Assembly: GCF_900104625.1 (NCBI RefSeq)
Contig: NZ_FNVZ01000003.1
Coordinates: 1 to 64,000, forward strand
DNA: 64,000 nucleotides
Origin: Leptotrichia massiliensis
GTDB lineage: Bacteria; Fusobacteriota; Fusobacteriia; Fusobacteriales; Leptotrichiaceae
Direction of reading: 5' to 3'
The notes beneath the pieces are model-generated. The model searched no databases and was not told the DNA's origin. It saw only the letters and a program-made list of their open reading frames with translations. The translations under genes were made by a program, and so were the position numbers. Of this stretch, positions 27,035 to 36,278 are shown in pieces (the stretch's first letter is position 1; each line of letters opens with the position of its first letter).

Positions 27035-29515
27035 TTAATTCTCAACATATTCTTTTATAATTTTTTCTGCTTTTTGTGTAATTTCATCATAGCTTCCTTC
27101 TGGCGAGAATTTTTCCAGCACTGCTACTTCAATTTTTTTCGGTTTTGGGAACTTCATATATCTTGAATATGCTTCAAATGCACCTTTTATTCCAAGACAT
27201 TGAATATCGACATTCAGTTCCTTTGCAATTATAGCAAATACCTTTTTAAATTGAGCAACTTTTCCATCTTTTGTTCTTGCTCCTTCTGGGAAAATTACAA
27301 TGCTTTTCCCGCTTTTCAGGTATCCGACTATTTCTTCTACACTTTTTCTAATATTTTTGTTAATATCAATTAAAACGACATTTCCATTTGAAACAAGAAG
27401 TTTCATTACACCTTTTTTAAAATACCAGTCAATTGCTAAAAATAATGTATTAAAAACAATTTTATTTGGAAATAGTGATCCTAGAATTAATGGATCTACA
27501 AAACTTTGATGATTTGATACAAAAATTTGCGGATTGTCTGTTAATTTTTTCCTGTCAATTTTTTTTACTCTAAAATATAAATCGACAATTGGTTGAAATA
27601 TTTTTAAAAATTTTGTTACCCAACGGTTTTTATTGTCCTCTATAGGTTTTGTTTCACTTATAATCTGTTTCCAGTCAATATCGTTGTCTTCAAATTTTGT
27701 AGCTTTTTGGTTGATGTATTCAGATAATAGTTTTAAATTGGGCATTCCAGCAAACTTTTCTTCATCCAGCTGAATTCCAAAACTGTTTTCTATAAACGCA
27801 AAAAATTCCACAATATCAAGTGAATCCATTCCGATTTCAAGTTCCAGATTTTCTTCTGGCTGTGGCTCAATTCCTTTATTTTTCTTGACATATTCCTTTA
27901 ATATTTTATATGCTTCATCAGTTGGTTCAGGCGTTTTTTCTTTTTTTACAATCTCATTTTTTTCATATAAGTCTGGCAGCATAAATCTACGTGTCTTTCC
28001 AACTCTAGTTTTTGGCAATTCTTCTTCAAATAACTTGTAATCAAGCACTTTTTCGTAGTTATGTGCCTTTAGGTTATAATCTTCCACTATATTTTTTATA
28101 TAAGCCTTTGTATTTGTAATCCCACGTTTTCTAAACTCCAACAAATCTGGAACGATTATTGCAGCTAACTTATTTTTGTAATTAAAAATACCAATTTCCT
28201 TGATTAATCCATTACTTTGTGCAACCACTCTATTTTCAAGCGTTTCTGGATCAATATTCTTACCATTTGAAAGAACAATCATTGTATTTTTTCTTCCACG
28301 AATTGTAACATAGCCTTCTTCATCAATTGTCGCTAAGTCTCCTGTCTTGAACCATCCGTCTTCAGTAATTACTTCCGCAGTCTTATCAGGCTTATTGTAA
28401 TAGCCTTTCATAACAATCGGACCTTTTACCCACAGTTCTTCATCCACAATCTTTATTTCAATGTTATTAAGTTTTTTCCCAACTGTTCCGATTTTTCTTT
28501 CTTTTTTTGAATTTACAGCGATAACCGGTGCAGTTTCGGTAAGTCCATAACCCTCAAGGGCGTAAAATCCTAATGTTTCATAAAACCTTGAAATTTCAGG
28601 ATCCATTTTTGCTCCACCGACAACGATAAAGTCAAGATGCCCACCAAATTTTTTATGAACTTTTGCAAAGACTTTTCTTTTTATCTTCAATGATTTGACA
28701 TTGCTCATCATTTTGTAAATAAACCGTGTAATGAATTTTGCGTCAATTTGCTGCTTTATTCCATCATAAAATAGCTTGAATACTCTTGGCACACCTATTA
28801 TTGCAGTTACTCTATTTTTTTCAAGAGCGTCAAATATTTCCTTGCTTGCAATTTTTTCTACAAATACAATTGAAGTCTGATATTTTAACATCAAAAGAAC
28901 GCTCGCCGTCAAAGGCAGAACATGGTGAAACGGCAATATTGCCAAAATCTGATCTCTGTAATCAAATATTCCTTTTTCATAAAGTCCTTCCATTTCAGTA
29001 TTTAAATTATTGAAAGACAGCATTACACCTTTTGGACTTCCAGTTGTTCCTGAAGTATAAAGCATAGCCGCTGTTTCATCTCCAGCTGGATTTTCGAGTT
29101 CAAACTGCATATTTTTTATAGCATTCATTTTTCCCTGTTCAACTGTAATCTTATCCACATTTATTATTTTTACAGTATTTTTTGAACTATATTTTTCAAC
29201 TGCTTCAAAAATAGTTTTTTCTGTTTCGTTTGAGCAGAAAATTACGTTTGGATGTGAATCTTCCAGCACGTATAAAATTTCGCCTGAATTGCTATTGGCA
29301 TCAAGGGCGATTCCAGCTGATTTTTTATCCCATACTGCAAAAAAGCTGTAAATCCATTCTGGACGATTTTCCATAACAATCAGTCCAAACTTCTCCTTTC
29401 CCAATTCAACTACATACTCAGAAAAATATTTTATATTATCTATCAAATCAATATAATTAATGTGCTTATTGTCAAAATCAACTAACGCCAGCCGCTCTGT
29501 TCTCTCTAAAAACAT
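27035..29515 (-). CDS. fused acyl-activating enzyme / ACP / acyltransferase
   Basis: 826-residue multidomain lipid enzyme. Residues 1 to about 530 are an AMP-forming acyl-CoA/acyl-ACP synthetase (LYTSGTTGSPKGVML, GYGLTETAPV, WFKTGDLA). About 545-620 is an acyl-carrier domain with the phosphopantetheine site MDSLDIVEF. About 630-826 is a PlsC-type acyltransferase with NHQSFVDPL (H-x4-D) and FPEGARTKDG. The whole would activate a fatty acid, hold it on its own carrier and pass it to a lysophospholipid at the inner membrane. E. coli Aas has the acyltransferase first and no carrier domain. The start at 29515 follows AAAGGAGG. The 11-codon upstream extension is rejected. Confidence 0.9.
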   Translation of the reverse strand: MFLERTERLALVDFDNKHINYIDLIDNIKYFSEYVVELGKEKFGLIVMENRPEWIYSFFAVWDKKSAGIALDANSNSGEILYVLEDSHPNVIFCSNETEKTIFEAVEKYSSKNTVKIINVDKITVEQGKMNAIKNMQFELENPAGDETAAMLYTSGTTGSPKGVMLSFNNLNTEMEGLYEKGIFDYRDQILAILPFHHVLPLTASVLLMLKYQTSIVFVEKIASKEIFDALEKNRVTAIIGVPRVFKLFYDGIKQQIDAKFITRFIYKMMSNVKSLKIKRKVFAKVHKKFGGHLDFIVVGGAKMDPEISRFYETLGFYALEGYGLTETAPVIAVNSKKERKIGTVGKKLNNIEIKIVDEELWVKGPIVMKGYYNKPDKTAEVITEDGWFKTGDLATIDEEGYVTIRGRKNTMIVLSNGKNIDPETLENRVVAQSNGLIKEIGIFNYKNKLAAIIVPDLLEFRKRGITNTKAYIKNIVEDYNLKAHNYEKVLDYKLFEEELPKTRVGKTRRFMLPDLYEKNEIVKKEKTPEPTDEAYKILKEYVKKNKGIEPQPEENLELEIGMDSLDIVEFFAFIENSFGIQLDEEKFAGMPNLKLLSEYINQKATKFEDNDIDWKQIISETKPIEDNKNRWVTKFLKIFQPIVDLYFRVKKIDRKKLTDNPQIFVSNHQSFVDPLILGSLFPNKIVFNTLFLAIDWYFKKGVMKLLVSNGNVVLIDINKNIRKSVEEIVGYLKSGKSIVIFPEGARTKDGKVAQFKKVFAIIAKELNVDIQCLGIKGAFEAYSRYMKFPKPKKIEVAVLEKFSPEGSYDEITQKAEKIIKEYVEN

Positions 29516-29664
29516 AATTTTGCCTCCTTTTTTTATTGTTATACCCAAAATTTAATTTAGTATATCATAATAAATAAGAAAAGTGAACTATTCATTTTTT
29601 TTAATAAATTCAGTTATGCTAAACAACAATTAACACCTGCTATTCCTTAACTTTTAAGCACTTG

Positions 29665-29758
29665 TACAGTAAAACTGCTTTAAAGCCGAACTAAAATTTT
29701 ACTCAAACCCTAAATTTATATAATTTTAGCATTTTAATTTTAAATAGGTTTGAGTATA
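29665..29758 (+). repeat. AT-rich ~105 bp interspersed repeat, copy 2
   Basis: Same family as 1881-1986. The right part is bounded by ACTCAAACC (29701-29709) and GGTTTGAGT (29748-29756), so this half could fold on itself. It lies just downstream of the YciI stop codon. Confidence 0.75.
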
Positions 29759-29782
29759 TGCAAAGTTTTCAAGATCGGAAGC

Positions 29783-30079
29783 CTAATTAAAATATTTTTC
29801 AAATTCCTTATCCAGTAACGCAGGTGTAAATTCAGTTATCACGGTTTCTATCAAATTATTTTTGTAATACGGATCTTCCTTTAATATTTCCTCAAGCTCT
29901 TCCCTAGTTACATTGAACGCAAGAATAAGCCCGCCAGTTGGAGGATTTTGCCGTCCGCCAGCAATAAATTTTCCAGCATCAATATTTTTTTGAATAAACT
30001 CAAAATGCTCCTGTCTAAATTTTCCCACTTCCTCTAGTGATTTTGTATAAGTCGTAGATATAATAAATATTTGCTTCAT
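29783..30079 (-). CDS. YciI-like protein
   Basis: 98-residue member of the YCII/dimeric alpha-beta barrel family, whose cellular role is mostly unknown. The N-terminal strand is MKQIFIISTTYTKSLEEV, with the conserved HFEFIQKNIDAGKFIAGG region and an Asp-Pro-Tyr (EDPYYKNNL) near the C-terminus. AGGAGG precedes the ATG. It follows glutamate dehydrogenase after a terminator. Confidence 0.8.
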   Translation of the reverse strand: MKQIFIISTTYTKSLEEVGKFRQEHFEFIQKNIDAGKFIAGGRQNPPTGGLILAFNVTREELEEILKEDPYYKNNLIETVITEFTPALLDKEFEKYFN

Positions 30080-30189
30080 AAGTTTATTTTCCTCCTAAAA
30101 TTATTTCTTACTCTATTATTTTACAATACATTTTAAAATAATCAACTTTTTTACTGCAAAATTTAAATTATGAAATAAATTTTACAAAA

Positions 30190-30230
30190 AAAGAACCCAT
30201 TCTATAATTAAAAATAGAAATAGGTTCTTT
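30190..30230 (-). terminator. terminator after glutamate dehydrogenase
   Basis: AAAGAACC and GGTTCTTT with an inner TTCTAT/ATAGAA form a long stem. T-rich sequence follows on the minus strand. It lies 33 bases after the stop codon. Confidence 0.8.
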
Positions 30231-30262
30231 ATTTAAATATTTAATATCAAAAACTTAAAAAA

Positions 30263-31516
30263 TTAATACCATCCTCTTAATTTCATTGCTTTTGCAATTC
30301 TTTCAATACTCTTCATATAAGCAGCATTTCTTAAATCTACCTTGTATTCAGCCGCTAAAGCCCATACATCTTCAAATGCTCCTGATAATAGCACATTTTC
30401 CTTTTGTTGAACTTCTTCAAAAGACCAGTAGTAACTTTGCAGGTTTTGTACCCATTCAAAGTATGAAACTACAACTCCACCTGCGTTTGCCAAAATGTCA
30501 GGCACAACTAAGATTCCTTTTTTAAATAAGATTTCATCAGCTTCTGGAGTAGTTGGTCCATTTGCTCCTTCTACAACTACTTTTGCTTTAATTCTGTCAG
30601 CATTTTCAGAAGTAATTTGATTTTCCAAAGCACATGGCGTTAAAACATCGACTTCTAGTTCCAACAGCTCAGCATTTGTAATATCTTTTCCGTAACCTTT
30701 GTTTTCTGAAATACATCCGTTTTCTTTAAAATCTTTGATTACAGCTTCCATATCAATTCCATTTTCATTGTAAATTGCAACATCAACATTTGAGAAAGCT
30801 ACAATTTTTGCACCATCTTTATGTGCATAGTACGCTGTGTAAAAACCTACATTTCCAAATCCTTGTACAGCGTAAGTTGCTCCCTTGACATCAATGTTTA
30901 GTTTTTCTAACGCTTTTTTAGCTGCCAAATTAACTCCGTATCCAGTTGCTTCTGTTCTTGCAAGAGATCCGCCAAATTCTAAAGGTTTTCCTGTGAATAC
31001 ACCTTTTGCTGATTTCCCTTCAATTTCTTCATAAGCGTCAACCATCCAGGACATGATTTGTCCGTTTGTATTAACGTCTGGAGCTGGTATATCTACTTTT
31101 TCTCCAATAATTGGTGAAATTGCTTTTGCAAAGCCTTTAGAAATTCTTTCTAACTCAGCTTTAGAATAATCTTTAGGATCAATTGCCATTCCACCTTTTC
31201 CACCACCATAAGGGATTCCTGCTACTGAACATTTGAATGTCATCCAAGTTGATAATGCTTTTACTTCATCTCTTGTTACGTTTGGATGGAATCTAAGTCC
31301 ACCTTTGAAAGGCCCTACCGCATTGTTATGTTGAGATCTGTATCCTGTAAATGTTTTAACTGTTCCGTCATCTAATCTTACTGGGAACGATACTTCCAAC
31401 ACTCTCATTGGATTTTTTAGGATTTCGTACACAGCTGGATCTGCGTTTAACTTATCACAAGCTGATTTTACTTGTTTTTGTGCAATCTCAAATGGATTCA
31501 ATGTTTCTTTTGCCAT
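30263..31516 (-). CDS. gdhA: glutamate dehydrogenase (Glu/Leu/Phe/Val family)
   Basis: Interconverts glutamate and 2-oxoglutarate plus ammonia, a central step for amino-acid-fermenting anaerobes. The 417-residue protein has the hexameric GDH length. The substrate Lys region is MTFKCSVAGIPYGGGKGGM, the catalytic Asp region is PAPDVNTNGQIMSWMVD, and the nucleotide site is VQGFGNVG. The C-terminal LRGWY is typical. The start at 31516 follows AGAGAGG. The open frame 16 codons upstream lies in the leader. Cofactor choice (NAD or NADP) is not settled by sequence. Confidence 0.95.
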   Translation of the reverse strand: MAKETLNPFEIAQKQVKSACDKLNADPAVYEILKNPMRVLEVSFPVRLDDGTVKTFTGYRSQHNNAVGPFKGGLRFHPNVTRDEVKALSTWMTFKCSVAGIPYGGGKGGMAIDPKDYSKAELERISKGFAKAISPIIGEKVDIPAPDVNTNGQIMSWMVDAYEEIEGKSAKGVFTGKPLEFGGSLARTEATGYGVNLAAKKALEKLNIDVKGATYAVQGFGNVGFYTAYYAHKDGAKIVAFSNVDVAIYNENGIDMEAVIKDFKENGCISENKGYGKDITNAELLELEVDVLTPCALENQITSENADRIKAKVVVEGANGPTTPEADEILFKKGILVVPDILANAGGVVVSYFEWVQNLQSYYWSFEEVQQKENVLLSGAFEDVWALAAEYKVDLRNAAYMKSIERIAKAMKLRGWY

Positions 31517-31588
31517 CTTTTTTACCTCTCTTTTCTCTAGTCTATTTTGATTTTTAAACTTCATGTTAAAAATCTTCTCTACTTTTAC

Positions 31589-31618
31589 ATCATACTACAA
31601 TTTTATATAAAATTGCAA
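31589..31618 (-). promoter_or_regulatory. promoter of glutamate dehydrogenase gene
   Basis: On the minus strand TTGCAA (31613-31618), an 18-base spacer, then TATGAT (31589-31594). This predicts a leader of about 65 bases and supports the start at 31516. Confidence 0.55.
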
Positions 31619-31753
31619 GTATTTTTTATAGAACTTAAAATTTTCCTTTTACCAAAATATTTTAAATTGCATTGTAATTTAGTTATAACTTTATTTTTTA
31701 TTAAATTTTCTGATGAAAATCAATTCTATTTTCGACATTAATAATAACATTGA

Positions 31754-33352
31754 CTAATGATTATTGCTTTTTTTCTGAAAATTCATCCACTCAAATACAT
31801 TTTTAAATGTCTTCCCGTTTACATTGGCCTTTTCATTCCCGCCTTTTCCAGCGTTACTTGGCTCAAATCCAAAAGTTTCGGTATCTTTGGAATTTTTTAT
31901 TTTATTCCTGTTCTGCACACCTTCCACTTGATTATTCAAAAAATATATCCACGAAAAATGTCCAGGAAATCTTGAATTTGGCACATCTGTCCCAACTACA
32001 TTTTCATAATACGAATACCACGCATTGTCCACTCCAGCCCTTAATAAATCCCTATACGTTGGAAGCGAGAATTTTTTCGGCGTAACAATTCCGTCATCTG
32101 CCGCCGCAATGAACCATACTGGCGTTTTTTTCATCTTCTGAATTTTTTCTTTTGTTACCCACAGTTTCTTAGTTTCTACAAATCTTGAAACTGCACTGTT
32201 TTTACCGCCTGCCGAAACTTCAATATTATTTGTCTTATAAGTTCCGTCGCTATTTCTTGCATATTCGTGATAAGCATACGCCTCACAAATCGGTACTGCC
32301 GCTGCAAAATAGTCTGGATAAGTAATTATCATATTTACAGTCATGTATCCTCCGTTTGAATCTCCAGCAAGATAAATTCTGCCTGTGTCAACATACGGAT
32401 TATGTTTTACGTATTCCTTGATTGTATCCATCAAGATTTGAGTGTATCTTGAATTTCCGCTTCCATTTCCATTAGTCCCATCGCCTTCATCCATCCAGTA
32501 AGTTGGAGTTTGTACAGCCAAAACAAATGCTCCTTTTGTATCAGTTCCTCCTGCAGTAAAATATTTCTGAATTTCCTCTTTCGCAAGTGCCGAAGTTTCT
32601 GTACCCAAAATATCAATATCAGGATCTGTTCCACCTTCCCCTTGTCCGTGAAGCCATATAATTAAAGGTTTTTTTACTCCCAATTTTAAGTTTTCAGGCT
32701 CATAAGCTGCCATTTCCAGTTTTAGATTTTCTATTTTTTTAGTAATTGGGTTTTTATAATTTCCACTAAATGAACTTCTGTAATTAAACAATTCTGTATC
32801 AGCCGAAACTCTATTATTAATCACATCCTCTTTTTTACTGACTAAATAATCTTTCCCATCAATTGTAGTTTTCCCCTCGATTTCCACAACATATTCTTTT
32901 ACCCATTCATTAAAAAATTTCTGTCTATTATAAGCAAAGGGCGAACCTTCATATTTCAAGGTATCAGGATTAAACTTATTTTCTAATTCAAGTGTAACAA
33001 TCCCAGTGTCAAAGGCTTTCTCTCCTTTCTTATCTGAAACATGCACATTTGTTACTTTCCTCTCAAACCCATTTGTCCTTACTTTCCAATCATTTTTATT
33101 AAGATTCGTAATTTTATAATCATCCATTTCCAAAATAATCTTGCTCACAGCAGGCCCGCTCTCAAAACCTTGTACAAAAATGTTAATTTTTCTTATCCCG
33201 TCATAATTTGATAAATCCACAGTTTTTTCACTCACTTTCACATTTCCAATTTTTTTCCTGCTAATTCTCTTTCTATTACCACGCGTCACCGCATTTCCAA
33301 TTACTCCAGCAATTAGCATAATAAATAAAATTATTACTAGATTTTTTTTCAT
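31754..33352 (-). CDS. exported esterase / PHB-depolymerase-like hydrolase
   Basis: 532-residue serine hydrolase with an N-terminal signal anchor (MKKNLVIILFIMLIAGVIG). Residues about 45-200 form a beta-rich N-terminal domain. The alpha/beta hydrolase domain has PLIIWLHGQGEGG (oxyanion loop), nucleophile elbow GDSNGG, and a late His in RFPGHFSW. The N-terminal domain plus this hydrolase resembles secreted carbohydrate or polyester esterases. The natural substrate is unknown. AAGGAGAG precedes the start. The gene lies 71 bases after the PTS gene but a terminator intervenes. Confidence 0.85.
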   Translation of the reverse strand: MKKNLVIILFIMLIAGVIGNAVTRGNRKRISRKKIGNVKVSEKTVDLSNYDGIRKINIFVQGFESGPAVSKIILEMDDYKITNLNKNDWKVRTNGFERKVTNVHVSDKKGEKAFDTGIVTLELENKFNPDTLKYEGSPFAYNRQKFFNEWVKEYVVEIEGKTTIDGKDYLVSKKEDVINNRVSADTELFNYRSSFSGNYKNPITKKIENLKLEMAAYEPENLKLGVKKPLIIWLHGQGEGGTDPDIDILGTETSALAKEEIQKYFTAGGTDTKGAFVLAVQTPTYWMDEGDGTNGNGSGNSRYTQILMDTIKEYVKHNPYVDTGRIYLAGDSNGGYMTVNMIITYPDYFAAAVPICEAYAYHEYARNSDGTYKTNNIEVSAGGKNSAVSRFVETKKLWVTKEKIQKMKKTPVWFIAAADDGIVTPKKFSLPTYRDLLRAGVDNAWYSYYENVVGTDVPNSRFPGHFSWIYFLNNQVEGVQNRNKIKNSKDTETFGFEPSNAGKGGNEKANVNGKTFKNVFEWMNFQKKSNNH

Positions 33353-33391
33353 AAACAGTCACTCTCCTTATTTTTGGTATTTTTCAAAAAA

Positions 33392-33414
33392 AGCAGGAGT
33401 TAAAGACTCCCGCT
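33392..33414 (-). terminator. terminator after PTS gene
   Basis: AGCGGGAGT and ACTCCTGCT pair with one mismatch, followed by seven T on the minus strand. It separates the PTS gene from the esterase gene. Confidence 0.8.
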
Positions 33415-33423
33415 AAAATTTTA

Positions 33424-34818
33424 TTATTTATCAAGTTTTACCATTGTATATGTTAATGCAAAACTTACTCCTGAAGCTGCTATTATCGAAATTAAGTATA
33501 AAGGCATTTGTGCATTTAAGAATAACAACATTCCCGGTACTACTGTAACTGCCATTCCAGAAGCCTTAAGTCCAAAAATTGAAGCTAAAAATCCACCTGT
33601 TGCTCCACCAGCAAGACCCATTAAGAAAGGTTTTCCTTTACCTTTAATTAAGTTTACCCCGTAAATTGCCGGTTCTGTAATTCCTAATGCTGCTGACAAT
33701 GCTGATGGCAATGCCAATGCTTTTAATTTCGCATCTTTTGTCTTAATACCAACTGCTAGAACTGCTCCAAATTGCCCTGCTACAGCTGCTGATAATAATG
33801 GATTAAATGGATTGAATCCATCTTTTGCAAGTAATTGAATTTCTAAGAAGTTAAATATATGGTGTACTCCTGTTACAACTATTAATTGCTGAAGTCCTCC
33901 AATTATTATTCCTGCTATTCCAAGCGGTAATTTTAAAATCCATTCTGTAACAATTAAAATATAATTTTCTAGACTGTGAAATACTGGACCAATAACAAAT
34001 AATCCTAATGTACTCATTACTAAAAATACAATAAATGGTGTTAATAATAAATCTAATGCATCTGGGATAACTTTTCTTAATCTTTGTTCTAATTTTGCTC
34101 CTATCATACCTACGAATAATGCTGGTAAAACTGTTCCTTGATATCCAACTACTGGAATAAACTTAAAGAACATTATTGGATGTGCATCTCCCGATGCTAC
34201 TTGATAAGCATTCGGTAAAGAACTGCTAATCAACATAGAACCTAATACAATTCCCAATACAGGCGATCCACCAAATACTTTAAATGCAGACCATGCAACT
34301 AACGCTGGTAAAATAATAAATGCTGTATCTGTTAATACTTGTGTATACATTAAAAAATTAGGATTTATACTTTCTGGCGTTGTTCCCATCAATTTTAATA
34401 AATTTTCATTTGTTAATAATCCACGAAGCCCCATAAATAAACCAGTTGCAACCAACACTGGTATAATTGGGACAAAAATATCGCCAAATGTTCTTGAAAT
34501 TTGTTGAATTATATTCCCCTGTTTTACTGCTTCTTTTTTCATATCCGCTACTGAAGATTCGCTCACTCCTCCAATTCCTTGAACAGCTTCATATACTTTA
34601 TTGACAATTCCTGTCCCAAAGATTATTTGAAACTGCCCCGAATTAAACATCGTTCCTTTTACTTTTTCAATATTATCTACCTTATCCTTATCAATTTTAT
34701 CCTTATCAACTACCATAATTCTAAGCCTTGTGGCACAATGGACAAATGAACTTATATTTTCTTTCCCTCCAATAGCCTCTATTACTTCTTTAGCTATTTC
34801 TTCGTAACTTTTTGCCAT
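33424..34818 (-). CDS. PTS EIIBC permease, sucrose/alpha-glucoside type
   Basis: Membrane sugar phosphotransferase of 464 residues. The EIIB domain (1-85) has the phosphorylated Cys28 in HCATRLRI and the FGTGIVNKVYE block. The EIIC domain (about 105-460) has ten or so helices with GITEPAIYGVNL. The overall pattern is like sucrose- and glucoside-specific enzymes such as ScrA. No EIIA domain is fused, so EIIA must come from elsewhere. No sugar hydrolase or regulator is adjacent. The start at 34818 follows AAGGAGAGG. The 24 upstream open codons are rejected. Confidence 0.88.
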   Translation of the reverse strand: MAKSYEEIAKEVIEAIGGKENISSFVHCATRLRIMVVDKDKIDKDKVDNIEKVKGTMFNSGQFQIIFGTGIVNKVYEAVQGIGGVSESSVADMKKEAVKQGNIIQQISRTFGDIFVPIIPVLVATGLFMGLRGLLTNENLLKLMGTTPESINPNFLMYTQVLTDTAFIILPALVAWSAFKVFGGSPVLGIVLGSMLISSSLPNAYQVASGDAHPIMFFKFIPVVGYQGTVLPALFVGMIGAKLEQRLRKVIPDALDLLLTPFIVFLVMSTLGLFVIGPVFHSLENYILIVTEWILKLPLGIAGIIIGGLQQLIVVTGVHHIFNFLEIQLLAKDGFNPFNPLLSAAVAGQFGAVLAVGIKTKDAKLKALALPSALSAALGITEPAIYGVNLIKGKGKPFLMGLAGGATGGFLASIFGLKASGMAVTVVPGMLLFLNAQMPLYLISIIAASGVSFALTYTMVKLDK

Positions 34819-34925
34819 TTCCCTCTCCTTCACAATATTGTTTAAAATTACATTTGTTATAACCCTATTTTGTTTTAAAGTCAATACCACTTTTTTTAAA
34901 AACTATTTTAAAAAACAAGATGCTT

Positions 34926-35030
34926 TATAGTAAAACCACTTTAAAACAGAACTCAAAAGCTATGAATATTTACTCAAACCTTGAGTTTATATAATTTTTA
35001 ATAGTTTAATTTTAAACGGGTTCGAGTATA
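34926..35030 (+). repeat. AT-rich ~105 bp interspersed repeat, copy 3
   Basis: Full-length copy running from TATAGTAAAACC to GGGTTCGAGTATA. Its left third contains ACCACTTTAAAACAGAACTC, and the right half is bounded by TACTCAAACC and GGGTTCGAGTA. It lies upstream of the PTS gene. Confidence 0.75.
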
Positions 35031-35092
35031 ATTCATTAGTAAATAGTATCCTATTCAAAATTTATTAAATATTCGCTATTCATAAAAAAATA

Positions 35093-35125
35093 AAAACTGC
35101 CATATTATATAAATACAGCAGTTTT
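35093..35125 (-). terminator. terminator after SIMPL-domain gene
   Basis: AAAACTGC and GCAGTTTT arms around a 17-base loop. The minus-strand transcript runs into TTTTTATTTTTTT. Confidence 0.8.
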
Positions 35126-35139
35126 CTTAAATTAGATTT

Positions 35140-36201
35140 TTAGTTCATTTCAAACTCAATGTATACAGTTTTTGAAATATTTAATTTTTTTGGCGAAATT
35201 ACGATGTTTCTTCTTGTGGATTCATCGAGAAGTTCTCTGTCACTTTTTTTCACTTGCACTAAATTAGTTGCGTAACTGGCTTCGTTGTAGTAATTGTAGT
35301 TGTAATCGTAATAAGGCTGGATAACTCCGTATGATTTATCTGTGATTGTAACAGGATTTTTTAGGTTTAAATCTGTTTTTCCTAAGATAACTTGGGCTTT
35401 TTTCAAGGCTTCCTTGTAGGCATTTTCGTAAAGTTCATTTTCCAGCTGCTGCTTATTGTCAATATCGTATTCGATTTGCCCAGTCGTACCGATTCCCAAT
35501 GTGCTTGCTACATTTATGATGTTTCCAAGATTTTTTAAATCTCTTGTTTCAACTTCTATCTGGTGTGAAACGACTTGGATATTTTTTTTATTGCTTGTTC
35601 TTTTTTCAAGGCTCACTTCCTTATTGTCGTATCCTGAGATTTTTACTGAATTTGCGGGAATTCCTGCTTTGATCAATTTTTGCTGAATATCATTAAACTT
35701 TGACATTGCATTCTGGTATGCCTGTTTATTTGTCGCATCCTGAGATTCAACAGTGAAAATATATGTCCCGTTTTTACTTCTGTTCAAGGAATAAATCTTT
35801 TCAGCTGCAAGAACACTCATAAAATTTTTCAACGCATCAAGAGAAATTCTGTCAACTTCTACTGAAAGTTTTGTTTTATATTCCTTTTTCCCTTTATTTT
35901 CAATTACCGTATCCCAATTATATGTTTCATAGGTAGAATATCCTGTCGAATTAATCTTGTTATATTTTGTCCCAGTCTGAGCAAGCAATCTTTTATATCT
36001 TTCTAAAATTTTAGAATTTTCAGCACTTGCCTTATCCAGACTTTCGTTTTCAGTCTGAATTGTAAGGGCAATTTTTGCCAAATTTGGCATAATTTCCTTT
36101 TGTGAAACTCCTCTAACCTGTATTCTTTTTCCAGCAACTTCGCCATCTGCAAATGACAATACTGAAAAAATCATTATAAGTAACGCTATTATTTTTTTCA
36201 T
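35140..36201 (-). CDS. SIMPL-domain exported protein (1)
   Basis: 353-residue protein with signal peptide MKKIIALLIMIFSVLSFADG, followed by a SIMPL/DUF541 domain (VRGVSQKEIMPNLAKIALTIQTE at about 28-50, and a central SGYDNKEVSLEKR). The C-terminal VSPKKLNISKTVYIEFEMN is the usual final strand. The molecular role of the family is poorly defined; E. coli YggE is linked to oxidative stress. It is a diverged paralogue of the next gene, 77 bases away. Confidence 0.85.
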   Translation of the reverse strand: MKKIIALLIMIFSVLSFADGEVAGKRIQVRGVSQKEIMPNLAKIALTIQTENESLDKASAENSKILERYKRLLAQTGTKYNKINSTGYSTYETYNWDTVIENKGKKEYKTKLSVEVDRISLDALKNFMSVLAAEKIYSLNRSKNGTYIFTVESQDATNKQAYQNAMSKFNDIQQKLIKAGIPANSVKISGYDNKEVSLEKRTSNKKNIQVVSHQIEVETRDLKNLGNIINVASTLGIGTTGQIEYDIDNKQQLENELYENAYKEALKKAQVILGKTDLNLKNPVTITDKSYGVIQPYYDYNYNYYNEASYATNLVQVKKSDRELLDESTRRNIVISPKKLNISKTVYIEFEMN

Positions 36202-36278
36202 TTTAAAATTCCTTTCTAAAATTTAATTTTCATTCTTTAAATATAGTCTAGTATAAATATAAAGTTATGCTATTTTTG

